DNA of 64,000 nt from 62-47 sp044463945 (GCA_044463945.1 JBIQLW010000013.1:1-64000), one strand, 5' to 3'; shown: positions 33,994 to 42,510, counted from the first letter of the stretch. Notes: generated by a model not told the origin, from the letters alone. Translations and numbers: made by a program.

Positions 33994-34887
33994 TCAGAGC
34001 TTTTTCATCAGCAGGCTGCACCAGCCGTCGATCTCCAGGCGGCGCACCAGCACCAGGCCGACCGCGCGATAGCTCGCAATTACGCCGCGGGAATGTTGTG
34101 GCAACAATCCGGACAGGATCACAAGCCCATCGGGCGCCAGATGGCGCGCCATTGCCGGCGCCATTTGGCGCAGCGGATTGGCGAGGATGTTGGCGAGGAT
34201 CAGGTCGAACGGTGCGCGCGCGCGGAACGCCGGCGCGGCAAACCCGGTCGCGCACACCGTCTCGACCAGCGGGCCGACGCGGTTGAGCCGGGCGTTGTCG
34301 CGCGCGACGATGGCAGCCTGCGGATCGATGTCGCTGGCCAGCACCGGCTTGCGCAGCGCCTTCGCGGCGGCAATCGCCAATACGCCGGTGCCCAATCCGA
34401 GGTCGAGGACGCGGGCGGGGCGGCGCTGCCGCAGCACCCGGTCGAGCAGCATCAGGCAGCCGCGCGTGGTGCCGTGATGGCCGGTGCCGAACGCCAGCGC
34501 CGCTTCGATCTCGATGCCGAGCTTGTTGGCGGGGACGCGCGCGCGGTCATGCCGGCCATGGACCATGAAGCGGCCGGCGGAAACCGGCACCAGCCCTTCG
34601 AGGCTGGCCTGCACCCAGTCCCGCGCCGCGACGGTCTGAAATACCAGCGCAGCCGCGGCGTCATCGCCGGCCGCGAGCGCGACGAGATGGCGGAGCGCGG
34701 CCTCGTCGGGCGGGCTGGGGAAGTGCAACGCGATTTCCCAGACCCCGCTCGGCCCCTCGAACGCCGCAACCGCGACCTCGCCGGGATCGAGGCTTTCCTC
34801 CAGCACGTCGACGATGCGGCGTGCGCGCGGCTCGTCGCCGGCGGTGAAGGTGGCGCTGGTGCTGGGCGGCGGGACGGCGGGGGTCAT
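33994..34887 (-). CDS. prmA: Ribosomal protein L11 methyltransferase
   Basis: A 297-residue SAM-dependent enzyme that trimethylates ribosomal protein L11. Motifs: AFGTGHHGTTRGCL, the SAM loop VLDLGLGTGVLAIAAAKAL (slightly unlike the usual DVGCGSG), SDIDPQAAIVARDNA, and the catalytic-core NILANPL. It starts at 34887 rather than at an upstream ATG (34944) because the added residues are not conserved. Convergent with the ThDP gene, with only seven bases between stops. Marks the return to housekeeping genes. Confidence 0.93.
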   Translation of the reverse strand: MTPAVPPPSTSATFTAGDEPRARRIVDVLEESLDPGEVAVAAFEGPSGVWEIALHFPSPPDEAALRHLVALAAGDDAAAALVFQTVAARDWVQASLEGLVPVSAGRFMVHGRHDRARVPANKLGIEIEAALAFGTGHHGTTRGCLMLLDRVLRQRRPARVLDLGLGTGVLAIAAAKALRKPVLASDIDPQAAIVARDNARLNRVGPLVETVCATGFAAPAFRARAPFDLILANILANPLRQMAPAMARHLAPDGLVILSGLLPQHSRGVIASYRAVGLVLVRRLEIDGWCSLLMKKL

Positions 34888-34925
34888 GAGGGGATCGAAG
34901 GCTCCTGCGGCGTTCCATTCACAGG

Positions 34926-34956
34926 ATATCCACCGGCGATTCAAGGGTTATCCACA
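34926..34956 (+). repeat. DnaA-box-like pair upstream of prmA
   Basis: TTATCCACA at 34948-34956 is a perfect consensus DnaA box, and ATATCCACC at 34926-34934 is a near match in the same orientation. Similar 9-mers recur at 35592-35667, making a local cluster. Confidence 0.5.
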
Positions 34957-35047
34957 TGGTTGTACCGGACGGCCCGGAAAAGCCGGCGGGAGGAACCATC
35001 CTTGCTGCGCGTCATTCCACGAGACGACCGTTTGAAGGGAATGACCG

Positions 35048-35380
35048 ATGCCGAAGTTCGTGACGATCGGATATGGCGACCAGCAGGGCTACGATCGCAC
35101 GGCTCCTGCCGTCAGGGACGCCGCTCACGCGCACGACGCGACGCTGCGGAAAGGCGGCGTGTTGATGGGGATCGCCGGTGCTCCGGTGCAGGTGCGCAAT
35201 CCCGATGCCTCCTGCGTTGAAACCACGGATGGTCCGTTCATGACGTCGTCGCTGCCAGTCGCGGGCTTTGCGATCATTGAAGCCGCCGATCTGGCTGAAG
35301 CCATCGACATGATCTCGCGAACCCCTTGCGCTGTTGCCCACGGCGTCGTTGAGGTGTGGCCGCTCAAGCTGCCGTCGTAA
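35048..35380 (+). CDS. YCII-related domain protein
   Basis: A 110-residue protein of the YCII fold (dimeric alpha/beta barrel related to ferredoxin-like monooxygenases), with the family pattern KFVTIGYGDQQGYDRTAP at the start and KGGVLMGIAGAPVQVR then TTDGPFMTSSLPVAGFAIIEAADLAEAI in parts. AAGGGA lies eight bases before the ATG. YCII proteins are often called DGPF-domain proteins after the conserved DGPF seen here. The function is unknown. Confidence 0.85.
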   Translation: MPKFVTIGYGDQQGYDRTAPAVRDAAHAHDATLRKGGVLMGIAGAPVQVRNPDASCVETTDGPFMTSSLPVAGFAIIEAADLAEAIDMISRTPCAVAHGVVEVWPLKLPS

Positions 35381-35499
35381 CCCGTCGATTATAGCGCCCG
35401 AGCCGGTTATCCGTCGCTCCGGGCTGGCAAGACGGTCGTGTCCGGCTGGAATTTTGGCATCCGCTTGAAGGCTCAGATCGGGATTTATAGGATGCCGTC

Positions 35500-35586
35500 A
35501 TGGTCGCGAGCCCGGAATATACTGAGTTCTTGCGTGAGCAACTGGCCCCGCTTGGCGGGATCACGATGCGCCGCATGTTCGGAAGG
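35500..35586 (+). pseudogene. Truncated tfoX-like gene (N-terminus only)
   Basis: MVASPEYTEFLREQLAPLGG then ITMRRMFG is the start of a TfoX N-terminal-domain protein (normally about 110 residues). Homology stops at Gly 28 or so, and the frame then runs into repeat sequence with DnaA-box-like 9-mers and a stop at 35697. The gene has been cut by a rearrangement that placed a copy of the tail of the oxidoreductase gene (36592) nearby. Confidence 0.75.
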
Positions 35587-35591
35587 TGGAG

Positions 35592-35690
35592 TTATCCACC
35601 GAGGCAGGCCCTGCAAGCCACAGGGATATCCACCGTTAATCAACCGTTTTTCAACAGGATATCCACAGGGATCTCGACAGAGATATCCAG
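35592..35690 (+). repeat. Cluster of ATATCCAC/TTATCCAC repeats
   Basis: TTATCCACC (35592), ATATCCACC (35626), ATATCCACA (35659) and ATATCCAGT (35683) lie in one orientation within 100 bases, spaced 34, 33 and 24 bases. With the pair at 34926-34956 they form a group of six DnaA-box-like words. Confidence 0.6.
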
Positions 35691-35691
35691 T

Positions 35692-35729
35692 CCTTGAGAC
35701 CGGTCGCGCTCCTTGAGACCGGTCGCGCT
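35692..35729 (+). repeat. Tandem 19-bp direct repeat
   Basis: CCTTGAGACCGGTCGCGCT occurs twice without spacer (35692-35710 and 35711-35729), directly before the duplicated oxidoreductase tail. Probably a by-product of the same rearrangement. Confidence 0.9.
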
Positions 35730-35850
35730 GAGCCAAACTACGCGCGGTGATCGCGCAGCCCCGGCAGCCGGTGACGCCGCTGCCGGGATATCCCCGCAAT
35801 GGGAGAGCCCCTTGAGCGGGCCGCGATCGGATGCGACCGCCGGCTATGGA
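35726..35850 (-). pseudogene. Diverged duplicate of the 3' end of the CrtI-like oxidoreductase gene
   Basis: The + strand here matches 36592-36725 over most of its length, for example GCGCGGTGATCGCGCAG against GCGCGGTGGTCGCGCAG, CCGGTGACGCCGCTGCCGGGAT against CCGGTGACGCCGCCGCCGGGAT (in pieces), and an identical GAGCCCCTTGAGCGG. It corresponds to the last ~40 codons (GPLKGLYHCGSGAHPGGG to the stop) with small deletions and no intact frame. The full gene lies 0.8 kb away in the same direction. Confidence 0.75.
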
Positions 35851-35862
35851 CATCCGGACCGT

Positions 35863-36387
35863 TCAGCGCAGCGGCGGCCGGCTTTCGCCGCGGTATCGGC
35901 GTTGCAGCCATAACAGGATGAAGCCGGCGAGCGGCAGCAGGATGTCGGTATAGAGGATGACCCCGGCGTTGCCGGGGGCGAAATTGCCCTCATGGACAAT
36001 CTCGCGGATGTGGCCGGCGGCCGCGCCCCACAGGAACGCGGCAATGCCGGTCACCGCGGCGAGGCGCATGTCGAAGCCGCGGCGAAAGGCGAGGAAGCCG
36101 ATCAGCGCGAAGCCGAGGCTGGCATAACCGACTTCGGCCTGAAACGGGCTGTCGGCCCAGCCGATGAACGCGGCGCTCATCTCGCCGAAGAAGGTATGCA
36201 TGACGAAATTGTAGAAAAAGCTGAAGCCGACCGAGAACAGCATGAAGTAGGACAACAGCGCCTCGATGACGACCGGCGCGGTCAACGGCTTGGGCGCGCG
36301 GACAAGCGCCATGGCCGAAGCTACGAGGCCGAGGATAACGAATGTCAGCGTAAAGTTGCTCAGCGCGAAACGAATGATCGATTCCAT
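35863..36387 (-). CDS. DUF6790-like integral membrane protein
   Basis: A 174-residue protein with five or six predicted helices and a basic C-terminus (LLWLQRRYRGESRPPLR). The start at 36387 is chosen for AAGGGGG six bases upstream; a longer frame from 36465 adds a non-conserved segment. Conserved small loops (GEMSAAFIGWADSPFQAEVGYASLG, in parts) recall the DUF6790 family, whose function is unknown. It stands between the two copies of the oxidoreductase tail, so it may have been part of a duplicated segment. Confidence 0.75.
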   Translation of the reverse strand: MESIIRFALSNFTLTFVILGLVASAMALVRAPKPLTAPVVIEALLSYFMLFSVGFSFFYNFVMHTFFGEMSAAFIGWADSPFQAEVGYASLGFALIGFLAFRRGFDMRLAAVTGIAAFLWGAAAGHIREIVHEGNFAPGNAGVILYTDILLPLAGFILLWLQRRYRGESRPPLR

Positions 36388-36591
36388 GTGTGCCCCCTTG
36401 CGACGTGTGCCCCTATGCGAACTTCGCCCGTTGCTGCCCGGCGCGCCCGCGACGGCGCACGCCACATCCTCGTATCAATCAGAACTGAGTGTCCTTTGCG
36501 CACGGTAGCGCTACTCTGCGTTATCAGCAGCGATACTAACGGAGTTTTCCAGCAGCCGGAGAGGTGTTTTTCGTCGCTGCCAGGCAACGCC

Positions 36592-38199
36592 TCAGCCGAA
36601 CAGCGCGCGGTGGTCGCGCAGGATCGTGCGGGCGGCGTTGTGGCCGGGCGCGCCGGTGACGCCGCCGCCGGGATGGGCGCCGGAGCCGCAATGGTAGAGC
36701 CCCTTGAGCGGCCCGCGATAGTCGGCATGGCCCAGCATCGGCCGCGCCGAGAACAACTGGTTCAGCGTCAGCGCGCCGTGGAAGATGTCGCCGCCAAGCA
36801 AACCGAACTCGCGTTCGAGGTCGAGCGGCGACAGCATCTGCCTGCCGAGCACGCTGGCGGCGAAGCCCGGCGCGTAAGCGTCCACCGTCGCGATCATCAG
36901 GTCGGCGACCTCGTCGCGGTGGTCGTCCCACGACGAGCCATTGGGCAGGTCCGGCGCGACATGCTGGCAGAACAGGCTGGCGACGTGGCGGCCGGGCGGG
37001 GCGAGCGAGTCATCGAGCGTCGAGGGGATCAGCATCTCCACCACCGGCGCGAGGCTCCAGCCATATTCGCGCGCGTCCTGCCAGGCGCGGTCCATGTAGC
37101 CAAGGCTGGGCGCGAGGATGATGCCGGCAGTGAGATGATCGCCCGCGCCCGGCAGCGCGGTGAACGAGGGCAGCGCCGACAGCGCGACGTTCATGCGGAA
37201 GGTGCCGGAGCCGTTGCGCCAGCGTGCGATGCGCGTGCGGAAATCCTGCGGCAGCGCATCCTGCGGCACCATGCGGGTGTAGAGCAGTTTCGGGTTGACG
37301 CTAGAAGCAACATAGCGCGCGCGGATGTGGCGGTCGTCATCGAGGACGATGCCGGTGGCGCTATTTCCTTCGACGATCACGCCGCGCACGCCGATGCCGG
37401 TCTCGATCTCGACCCCGTGGCCGCGCGCCGCGCGCGCCATCGCCTGCGTGATCGCGCCCATGCCGCCGATGGCGTGGCCCCACGCGCCCTTCCTGCCGTT
37501 CACCTCGCCGAAGGCGTGATGCAGCATGACATAGGCCGAGCCCGCCGCGTAGGGGCTGGCGTAGTTGCCGACGATGGCGTCGAAGCCGAACAGCGCCTTG
37601 ACCAGATCGCTCTCGAAAACCTCGTCGAGCATATCGCCGGCGGACCGCGTGAACAGGTCGAGCAGCAGGCGCTGCCGCTCCATGGTCAGGCCGCGCAGCA
37701 GGTTGGCTGTGCCGAGCGCGTTGACGCTCTCGCGCAGCGCCGGCAGGCCGAAGCCCGCGACCAGATTGGGCGGCGCGCGCAGCACCAGTTGCCGCAGCAC
37801 GTCGGCGATGGCTTCGAGTTCGGCCGCGAAGGCCGGATGGCGTTCGGCGTCGCGGGCGCTGAGGCGGGCGATGGACGGCACGGTGCGGCCCTCGCCGGTG
37901 AGCAGATATTGGCCGCCCGGCGCGGGGAGGAAATTCTGGGCGCGGCGCTCGACGATCCGCAACCCATGGTCGTGCAGCTTGAGGTCGGCGATGACCTTCG
38001 GGTTGAGCAGGCTCACCGTATAGGCCGCGACCGAATTGCGGAATCCGGGGTGAAATTCCTCGGTCATCGCCGCCCCGCCCACCACCTTGCGGCGTTCGAC
38101 CACGCGCACCTTGAGGCCGCCCATCGCCAGATAGGCGGCGCAGGCGAGGCCGTTGTGGCCCGCGCCGATAATCACAACATCGGTATTCAATTCGGCCAT
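36592..38199 (-). CDS. FAD-dependent oxidoreductase, CrtI/phytoene-dehydrogenase-like (PYROXD2 type)
   Basis: A 535-residue flavoprotein. The N-terminal dinucleotide fold is VVIIGAGHNGLACAAYLA (residues 8-25) followed by VVERRKVVGGAAMTEEF, and the C-terminal FAD motif is GLYHCGSGAHPGGGVTGAPG (about 500-519). The family contains carotenoid desaturases and the less understood PYROXD2 group; with no carotenoid genes nearby the latter is more likely. Monocistronic in appearance, followed by a membrane-protein gene in the same direction. A damaged copy of its last ~40 codons occurs at 35726-35850. Confidence 0.88.
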   Translation of the reverse strand: MAELNTDVVIIGAGHNGLACAAYLAMGGLKVRVVERRKVVGGAAMTEEFHPGFRNSVAAYTVSLLNPKVIADLKLHDHGLRIVERRAQNFLPAPGGQYLLTGEGRTVPSIARLSARDAERHPAFAAELEAIADVLRQLVLRAPPNLVAGFGLPALRESVNALGTANLLRGLTMERQRLLLDLFTRSAGDMLDEVFESDLVKALFGFDAIVGNYASPYAAGSAYVMLHHAFGEVNGRKGAWGHAIGGMGAITQAMARAARGHGVEIETGIGVRGVIVEGNSATGIVLDDDRHIRARYVASSVNPKLLYTRMVPQDALPQDFRTRIARWRNGSGTFRMNVALSALPSFTALPGAGDHLTAGIILAPSLGYMDRAWQDAREYGWSLAPVVEMLIPSTLDDSLAPPGRHVASLFCQHVAPDLPNGSSWDDHRDEVADLMIATVDAYAPGFAASVLGRQMLSPLDLEREFGLLGGDIFHGALTLNQLFSARPMLGHADYRGPLKGLYHCGSGAHPGGGVTGAPGHNAARTILRDHRALFG

Positions 38200-38308
38200 A
38201 TTGTTGTCGTGAAGCAGGGTGGCGTGACGCTCACTGTACCGGGATCGTGAAGCCGATTGCAGCCCTTTCTCGCGGCGCTCGCCGCGCCGTCGTCAAAGGA
38301 GATCGATC

Positions 38309-40570
38309 TTGCGCCGGGTGCCCGCCGATACGCGCCATCGCGTCATCCTGCCCCTCTATACGGCTGCGATCTTCCTCAGCGCGCTGTTGCTGTTCTCGGT
38401 GCAGCCGCTGTTCACCCGCATGGTGCTGCCCCGGCTCGGCGGCTCGCCGGCGGTGTGGTCGGTGGCGATGGTGTTCTTCCAGTCGCTGCTGCTCGGCGGT
38501 TATCTCTACGCGCATTACCTGACGCGGCTGCCCGGCCGCGCCGCCGCGGTCGCGATCCACCTGACGCTATTGGCCGGCGCGCTGATCGCGCTGCCGTTGC
38601 AAATCGCGGGCGGCTTCGGCGAGCCGCCGACCAGCGGCTACGCCTTTTGGCTGCTCGGCCTGTTCGCGGCGTCGATCGGGCTGCCGTTCTTCGCGCTCGC
38701 CGCCAACAATCCGCTGTTGCAGGCGTGGTTCGTCCGCACCGGCCATCCCGCCGGCCGCGACCCGTATTTCCTTTATGCGTCGTCGAACGTCGGCAGCTTC
38801 CTGGCGCTGTTGTCCTATCCGTTCCTGCTGGAGCCGGCGCTGCCGCTGCGCCACCAGAGCCTGTTGTGGGGCGCGGGCTACGGCCTCCTGATCGTGCTGA
38901 TCGCGGCCTGCGGCGTGACGCTGCTGCGCGCGCCGCGGGCGGTGACGCGCGAGCCCGGCGCGGATGAGGCCAGCGACGGTCCGCCGCCCTCGTGGCTGAT
39001 GCGGGCGCGATGGATATTTCTCGCGGCGGTGCCCTCCGGCCTGCTGATCGCGGTGACCGCGCACATCTCGACCGACGTCGCCGCCGCGCCGCTGTTATGG
39101 GTGCTGCCGCTGTCGCTGTATCTGTTGACTTGGGTGCTGGTGTTCCAGTCGCGGCCGCTGCTGCCGCACGCCTGGATGCTGGTGCTGCAACCGCTGGCGA
39201 TCGCCGGCGTCATCGTCCTTCTGGCGGTCGGCGGCGAGCAGAACCTGCTGCTGACGCTCGGCGGACACCAGCTTTGCTTTTTCATCATCGCCATGGCCTG
39301 CCACGGCGAATTGGCGCGCACCCGTCCGCCGCCGCGTCATCTGACGGGCTTCTATGTCGCGCTGTCGTTCGGCGGCATGGTCGGCGGCCTGTTCGCCGGG
39401 CTGATCGCGCCGTTCGCGTTTTCGTGGATCGCCGAATATCCGATCCTGATCGCGCTGGCGGCGCTGTGCCGGCCGCCGTCGCCCGCGCGATGGCCGGGGC
39501 TGGAGCGCTGGCTGTGGGTGCCGCTGGCGCTGCTGGCGGCGGCGCTGGTAGTGCCGGCGCTCAGCGGCGGCGCGCTGTTCGGCTGGCTTGAGCCGCGGCG
39601 CGTGTATGTCATCGGCGCGGTCGGCGGCCTCGCCGCGCTGCTCGCCATCGTGATGCAGGCCGGCCGCTGGCAGGTGGCGGCCCTGACCGCGCTGGCGCTG
39701 GTACTGCTGCGCGCCTATCCGGCGGACGAGGGGCGGGTGACGACGATCCGCAGCTTCTTCGGCGTTCACAAGGTGCAGATCACGCCGGGCGGCTATCATC
39801 ACGTCCTGATGCACGGCACCACCATTCACGGCGCACAGCGGATGCGCAACGACGACGGCACGCCGGTCACCGGCCGCCCCCAAACCATCTCCTATTACGA
39901 CAAGGACGGCGGCATCGGGCAGGCGATCGCGGCCGTGCGGGCGCGCAAGGGCGACGCGATGCGTGTCGCGGTGATCGGGCTTGGCGCCGGCACGCTGGCC
40001 TGCGCCGCCGCGCCGGGCGAGACGTGGCGGTTCTTCGAGATCGATCAAAGCATGATCGATACCGCGCGCGATCCGCGCTACTTCACCTTCATCCGCGACT
40101 GCGCGCCTGACTTGCAGCCGGTGGTCGGCGACGCCCGTATCACCTTCGCGCGCGAGCCCGACGGCATCTACGATCTGGTGATCGTCGATGCCTATTCGTC
40201 GGACGCGATTCCAATTCACCTCGCCACCCGCGAGGCGATGGCGATCTACAAGGCAAAACTGGCGCCGCATGGCGCGGTGCTGATGCACGTCTCCAACCGC
40301 CATCTCGAACTCGCCAGCGTGGTGGCGGGCATTGCCGCCGCCAACGGCCTCAAGAGCTGGCACTTCGCCGAGGACGTCGAGCGCGACGATCCCTACATCT
40401 TCACCACCGAAGTCGTGCTGTCGGCGAGCGACGACGCCGATATCGGCGATCTCGTCTTCAACCAGAACTGGGTGGCGCGGACGGATGAACCCGGCGCGCG
40501 GGTCTGGACCGACGATTACGCCAATATTTTTGGCGCGGTGTGGCGGCGGCTGCGCGAGAGTGACAACTGA
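38309..40570 (+). CDS. Polytopic membrane protein fused to a spermidine-synthase-like domain
   Basis: A 753-residue protein. The first ~480 residues form about 13 membrane helices (LLLFSVQPLFTRMVLPRLGGSPAVWS at the start is typical of this class), and the last ~250 form a spermidine-synthase-like methyltransferase fold with VAVIGLGAGTLACAA, FFEIDQSMIDTA, VGDARI and DLVIVDAYSSDAIP. The polyamine-binding and catalytic residues of SpeE are only partly kept, so polyamine synthesis is uncertain. The start is TTG at 38309, supported by AAAGGAGAT six bases upstream. Such fusions are common in Alphaproteobacteria but uncharacterised. Confidence 0.85.
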   Translation: MRRVPADTRHRVILPLYTAAIFLSALLLFSVQPLFTRMVLPRLGGSPAVWSVAMVFFQSLLLGGYLYAHYLTRLPGRAAAVAIHLTLLAGALIALPLQIAGGFGEPPTSGYAFWLLGLFAASIGLPFFALAANNPLLQAWFVRTGHPAGRDPYFLYASSNVGSFLALLSYPFLLEPALPLRHQSLLWGAGYGLLIVLIAACGVTLLRAPRAVTREPGADEASDGPPPSWLMRARWIFLAAVPSGLLIAVTAHISTDVAAAPLLWVLPLSLYLLTWVLVFQSRPLLPHAWMLVLQPLAIAGVIVLLAVGGEQNLLLTLGGHQLCFFIIAMACHGELARTRPPPRHLTGFYVALSFGGMVGGLFAGLIAPFAFSWIAEYPILIALAALCRPPSPARWPGLERWLWVPLALLAAALVVPALSGGALFGWLEPRRVYVIGAVGGLAALLAIVMQAGRWQVAALTALALVLLRAYPADEGRVTTIRSFFGVHKVQITPGGYHHVLMHGTTIHGAQRMRNDDGTPVTGRPQTISYYDKDGGIGQAIAAVRARKGDAMRVAVIGLGAGTLACAAAPGETWRFFEIDQSMIDTARDPRYFTFIRDCAPDLQPVVGDARITFAREPDGIYDLVIVDAYSSDAIPIHLATREAMAIYKAKLAPHGAVLMHVSNRHLELASVVAGIAAANGLKSWHFAEDVERDDPYIFTTEVVLSASDDADIGDLVFNQNWVARTDEPGARVWTDDYANIFGAVWRRLRESDN

Positions 40571-40667
40571 GGCGGAGGCGGTTCGCGCCTCGTGTCCCGG
40601 ACGCGATGCGGCGCCCTGGGTATCTGACCGGGAATTCGTGTCTGGGACGGATGTGGAACACGAAGAC

Positions 40668-40819
40668 CGTCGTCCCCGCGAAGGCGGGGGACCCCGTACC
40701 CCCTGTCGAATCAGTTTTTCCTTGCGCTCGCCCCGAATTACCGGATCGTCCGCCTGCGCGGACGATGACGCCCCGTTTCCGGTCAGGTTCTGCGTTGCAC
40801 GCTGCACCGCGCCCGGGAC
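40668..40819. repeat. Palindromic intergenic repeats (two families)
   Basis: CGTCGTCCCCGCGAAGGCGGGG (40669 on, in two parts) and ATCGTCCGCC-TGC-GCGGACGAT (40745-40766) are hairpin units of a repeat family also present at 63925-63950. At 40798-40819 CACGCTGCACCGCGCCCGGG is the reverse complement of 47685-47704. These are typical REP-like elements of Bradyrhizobium relatives. Confidence 0.75.
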
Positions 40820-40835
40820 GCGGCTGCGACGCGCC

Positions 40836-41645
40836 TCAATCCATGTCGCTGAACAGGCCGCGCGGCCGCACGTAAGGCTGCGGCGCATAGTAGCCCTGCT
40901 GCGGGGCGTAGTAGCCGCGCGGCCCGCCATAGTGCTGCGCGTAGCTCTCGCCGTCGTCATAATACTGCGGCGGGGCTTGATAGACGCGGCGGTAGGGGCG
41001 CGGCGAGGGGTAGCGGCGGTCGCTGCTGCTGCCGTCGGCGGGGTAGATGTAGCCGTCGTCGCGCGTCATCGGCGGCGCGACAGGGCGCGCCTGCGGCGAC
41101 AGGTCGAGCGGGTTGCCGGCGGCGTCATAGCTGGTGTCGATATCGCCCGCGGCCGGATCGCGGCGCGCCACGGCGGTTTTCGATTTGCCTTTGTTGCGGG
41201 CGAGGGCGACGCGGGCCGAGCCGGTCAGCGTCACCGTGGTCGTCAACAGGCCGTCGCGCTTCACCAGATCGTAGAGCGTCGCGGCGTTGGCGCGCGAAAT
41301 GCGGACGCAGCCGTGGGACACCGGCGAGCCGAGGCTTTGCTCGGAGAAGGTGCCGTGAATGGCGTGCCCCTTCTTGGTGAAGAAGATCGAGTGCGGCATC
41401 GGCGCGTCATCGAATTCCTTGGAGAAGTGGTCCTCCTCCATGCGGAAGGTCCGGAAGCTGCCGCTGGGCGTCTCGTAGGACGGGTTGCCGGTCGAGACCG
41501 GCCACCGATAGCGCTCGACGCCATCGACCGCGACGGTCATGACCTGATTGTCCTTGTCGACGGTGATGGAAACCTTGGCGGAGGCCACGGAAGGAGCCGC
41601 CGCGAGCATCGTCAGCGCGGCGAGCGGAATGAATAACGCACGCAT
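40836..41645 (-). CDS. L,D-transpeptidase (YkuD/ErfK domain)
   Basis: A 269-residue secreted enzyme with signal peptide MRALFIPLAALTMLAAAPSV (cleavage after ASA) and a YkuD domain: VERYRWPVSTG, the metal-free catalytic cluster HAIHGT...SLGSPVSHGCVRIS with nucleophile Cys at about 114. It makes 3-3 peptide cross-links or attaches proteins to murein. The last ~110 residues are low-complexity, rich in Tyr, Pro, Gln and Arg, and may bind the wall or outer membrane. Monocistronic; convergent with the upstream fusion gene across a repeat. Confidence 0.92.
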   Translation of the reverse strand: MRALFIPLAALTMLAAAPSVASAKVSITVDKDNQVMTVAVDGVERYRWPVSTGNPSYETPSGSFRTFRMEEDHFSKEFDDAPMPHSIFFTKKGHAIHGTFSEQSLGSPVSHGCVRISRANAATLYDLVKRDGLLTTTVTLTGSARVALARNKGKSKTAVARRDPAAGDIDTSYDAAGNPLDLSPQARPVAPPMTRDDGYIYPADGSSSDRRYPSPRPYRRVYQAPPQYYDDGESYAQHYGGPRGYYAPQQGYYAPQPYVRPRGLFSDMD

Positions 41646-41952
41646 GTGTCACTGGCCTCCAGACCCGCTCTCCCGGCAATGAGTCCACCCGTGCCGGAAT
41701 TGAAGGCCGCTTGCCCGCCCCGCCGCTCTATATGCACACGATCCCGCGCCGGTTCCAGTCCCCCGGCACATCAATCTCACCGACTGGCGGGCAGACGGTC
41801 AGGCCGCCCGTGGCGGAGCCGGCCGAGGGTAACCGGCAACCGGCTTTCCGTGACGGCGCAACCAATCGCGATGTCGTGAGTTATCTTTACGGCTTGGCGG
41901 CGGCGCACTCCGTCGCCGCGATCGATCCCGTTTGACCGTTGAGGATTTTCCG
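41646..41952. other. Intergenic region between divergent envelope genes
   Basis: About 300 bases that must hold the promoters of the L,D-transpeptidase (minus) and the glycine-zipper protein (plus). A 74-codon plus-strand frame at 41711 has no ribosome site or recognisable motif. No clear operator was found. Confidence 0.4.
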
Positions 41953-42291
41953 ATGAACGCTTCCGCTATCACTATGCCATGCCGTGCCGTCCTGCGTCGT
42001 CCGCTTGCGATCGCGGTCATGGCCGCCGCGCTGTTGGCTGTGCCAAGCGTCGTGCAGGCGCAGGGTGTCTTCAGGGGAATGGAGCGCGGTGCAAATCAAG
42101 GAGCGTATGAGGGCAACCGCGCGGCGGGTCCCGTCGGCGGCGCGGTGGGCGGCGCAATCGGCGCGGGTGTCGGCGGTGTGGTCGGCGGCGTCAAGGGCGT
42201 GCTCGGCATTCCCGATCGCGGACCGCATCGCGGCAAGCGCTGCCGCGGCTACTACGACCGGCATCATCACTTCCATTGCTATCGCCGCTGA
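41953..42291 (+). CDS. Small secreted glycine-zipper protein
   Basis: A 112-residue protein with a signal peptide ending VVQAQG, then a glycine-zipper stretch GPVGGAVGGAIGAGVGGVVGG (cut here into GPVGGAVGGAIG and GVGGVVGG; about residues 63-83) and a basic, His-rich end (RCRGYYDRHHHFHCYRR). Glycine zippers pack as membrane hairpins; similar short proteins occur throughout Bradyrhizobium without assigned function. GAGGA eight bases upstream supports the start at 41953. A strong terminator follows. Confidence 0.75.
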   Translation: MNASAITMPCRAVLRRPLAIAVMAAALLAVPSVVQAQGVFRGMERGANQGAYEGNRAAGPVGGAVGGAIGAGVGGVVGGVKGVLGIPDRGPHRGKRCRGYYDRHHHFHCYRR

Positions 42292-42313
42292 GAGGCGCGG
42301 CGCATGAAATCAC

Positions 42314-42342
42314 AACGGCCCGGACTCGCTCCGGGCCGTTTT
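42314..42342 (+). terminator. Rho-independent terminator
   Basis: Perfect 11-bp stem AACGGCCCGGA / TCCGGGCCGTT with a 5-base loop, running into TTTTCG, 22 bases after the glycine-zipper gene. Confidence 0.85.
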
Positions 42343-42485
42343 CGCGTGAGATGAAGCCGTATTGGGCCGTGGAGAAACGGCTTCTCAATGAAACAAATCC
42401 TCGCGGCAGTTTTGTTCCGTTGAATCTCTCCTCAAACGTGCAACGCAGTTCCACGACTGATGCAGCGTCATCCTGTCCCGGCATG

Positions 42486-42510
42486 GGAACGACTGTCACG
42501 GTCGCGTGTT
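42486..42510 (+). promoter_or_regulatory. Candidate EcfG (general stress sigma factor) promoter
   Basis: GGAAC (42486-42490), 17 nt, GTT (42508-42510) fits the alphaproteobacterial EcfG pattern GGAAC-N16/17-(C)GTT, about 30 bases before the PRC-barrel gene. PRC-barrel genes are frequent members of the EcfG regulon. Confidence 0.45.

Noticed and set aside
34921..35690. The DnaA-box cluster as a replication origin
   Set aside because: No dnaA, dnaN, hemE, parAB or AT-rich unwinding region is nearby; a titration site or repeat family is more likely.
35992..38250. A 752-codon open frame on the plus strand opposite the CrtI-like oxidoreductase
   Set aside because: It is antisense to a gene with clear FAD motifs; in high-GC DNA such long shadow frames are common, and its translation is low-complexity and without motifs.
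39095..40960. A 621-codon minus-strand frame opposite the spermidine-synthase fusion
   Set aside because: Rich in Arg, Gln and His with no domain; a shadow of the real gene, and it crosses an intergenic repeat.
41711..41935. A 74-codon plus-strand frame between the L,D-transpeptidase and the glycine-zipper gene
   Set aside because: No ribosome site, no signal or domain, Pro/Arg-rich translation typical of chance frames.
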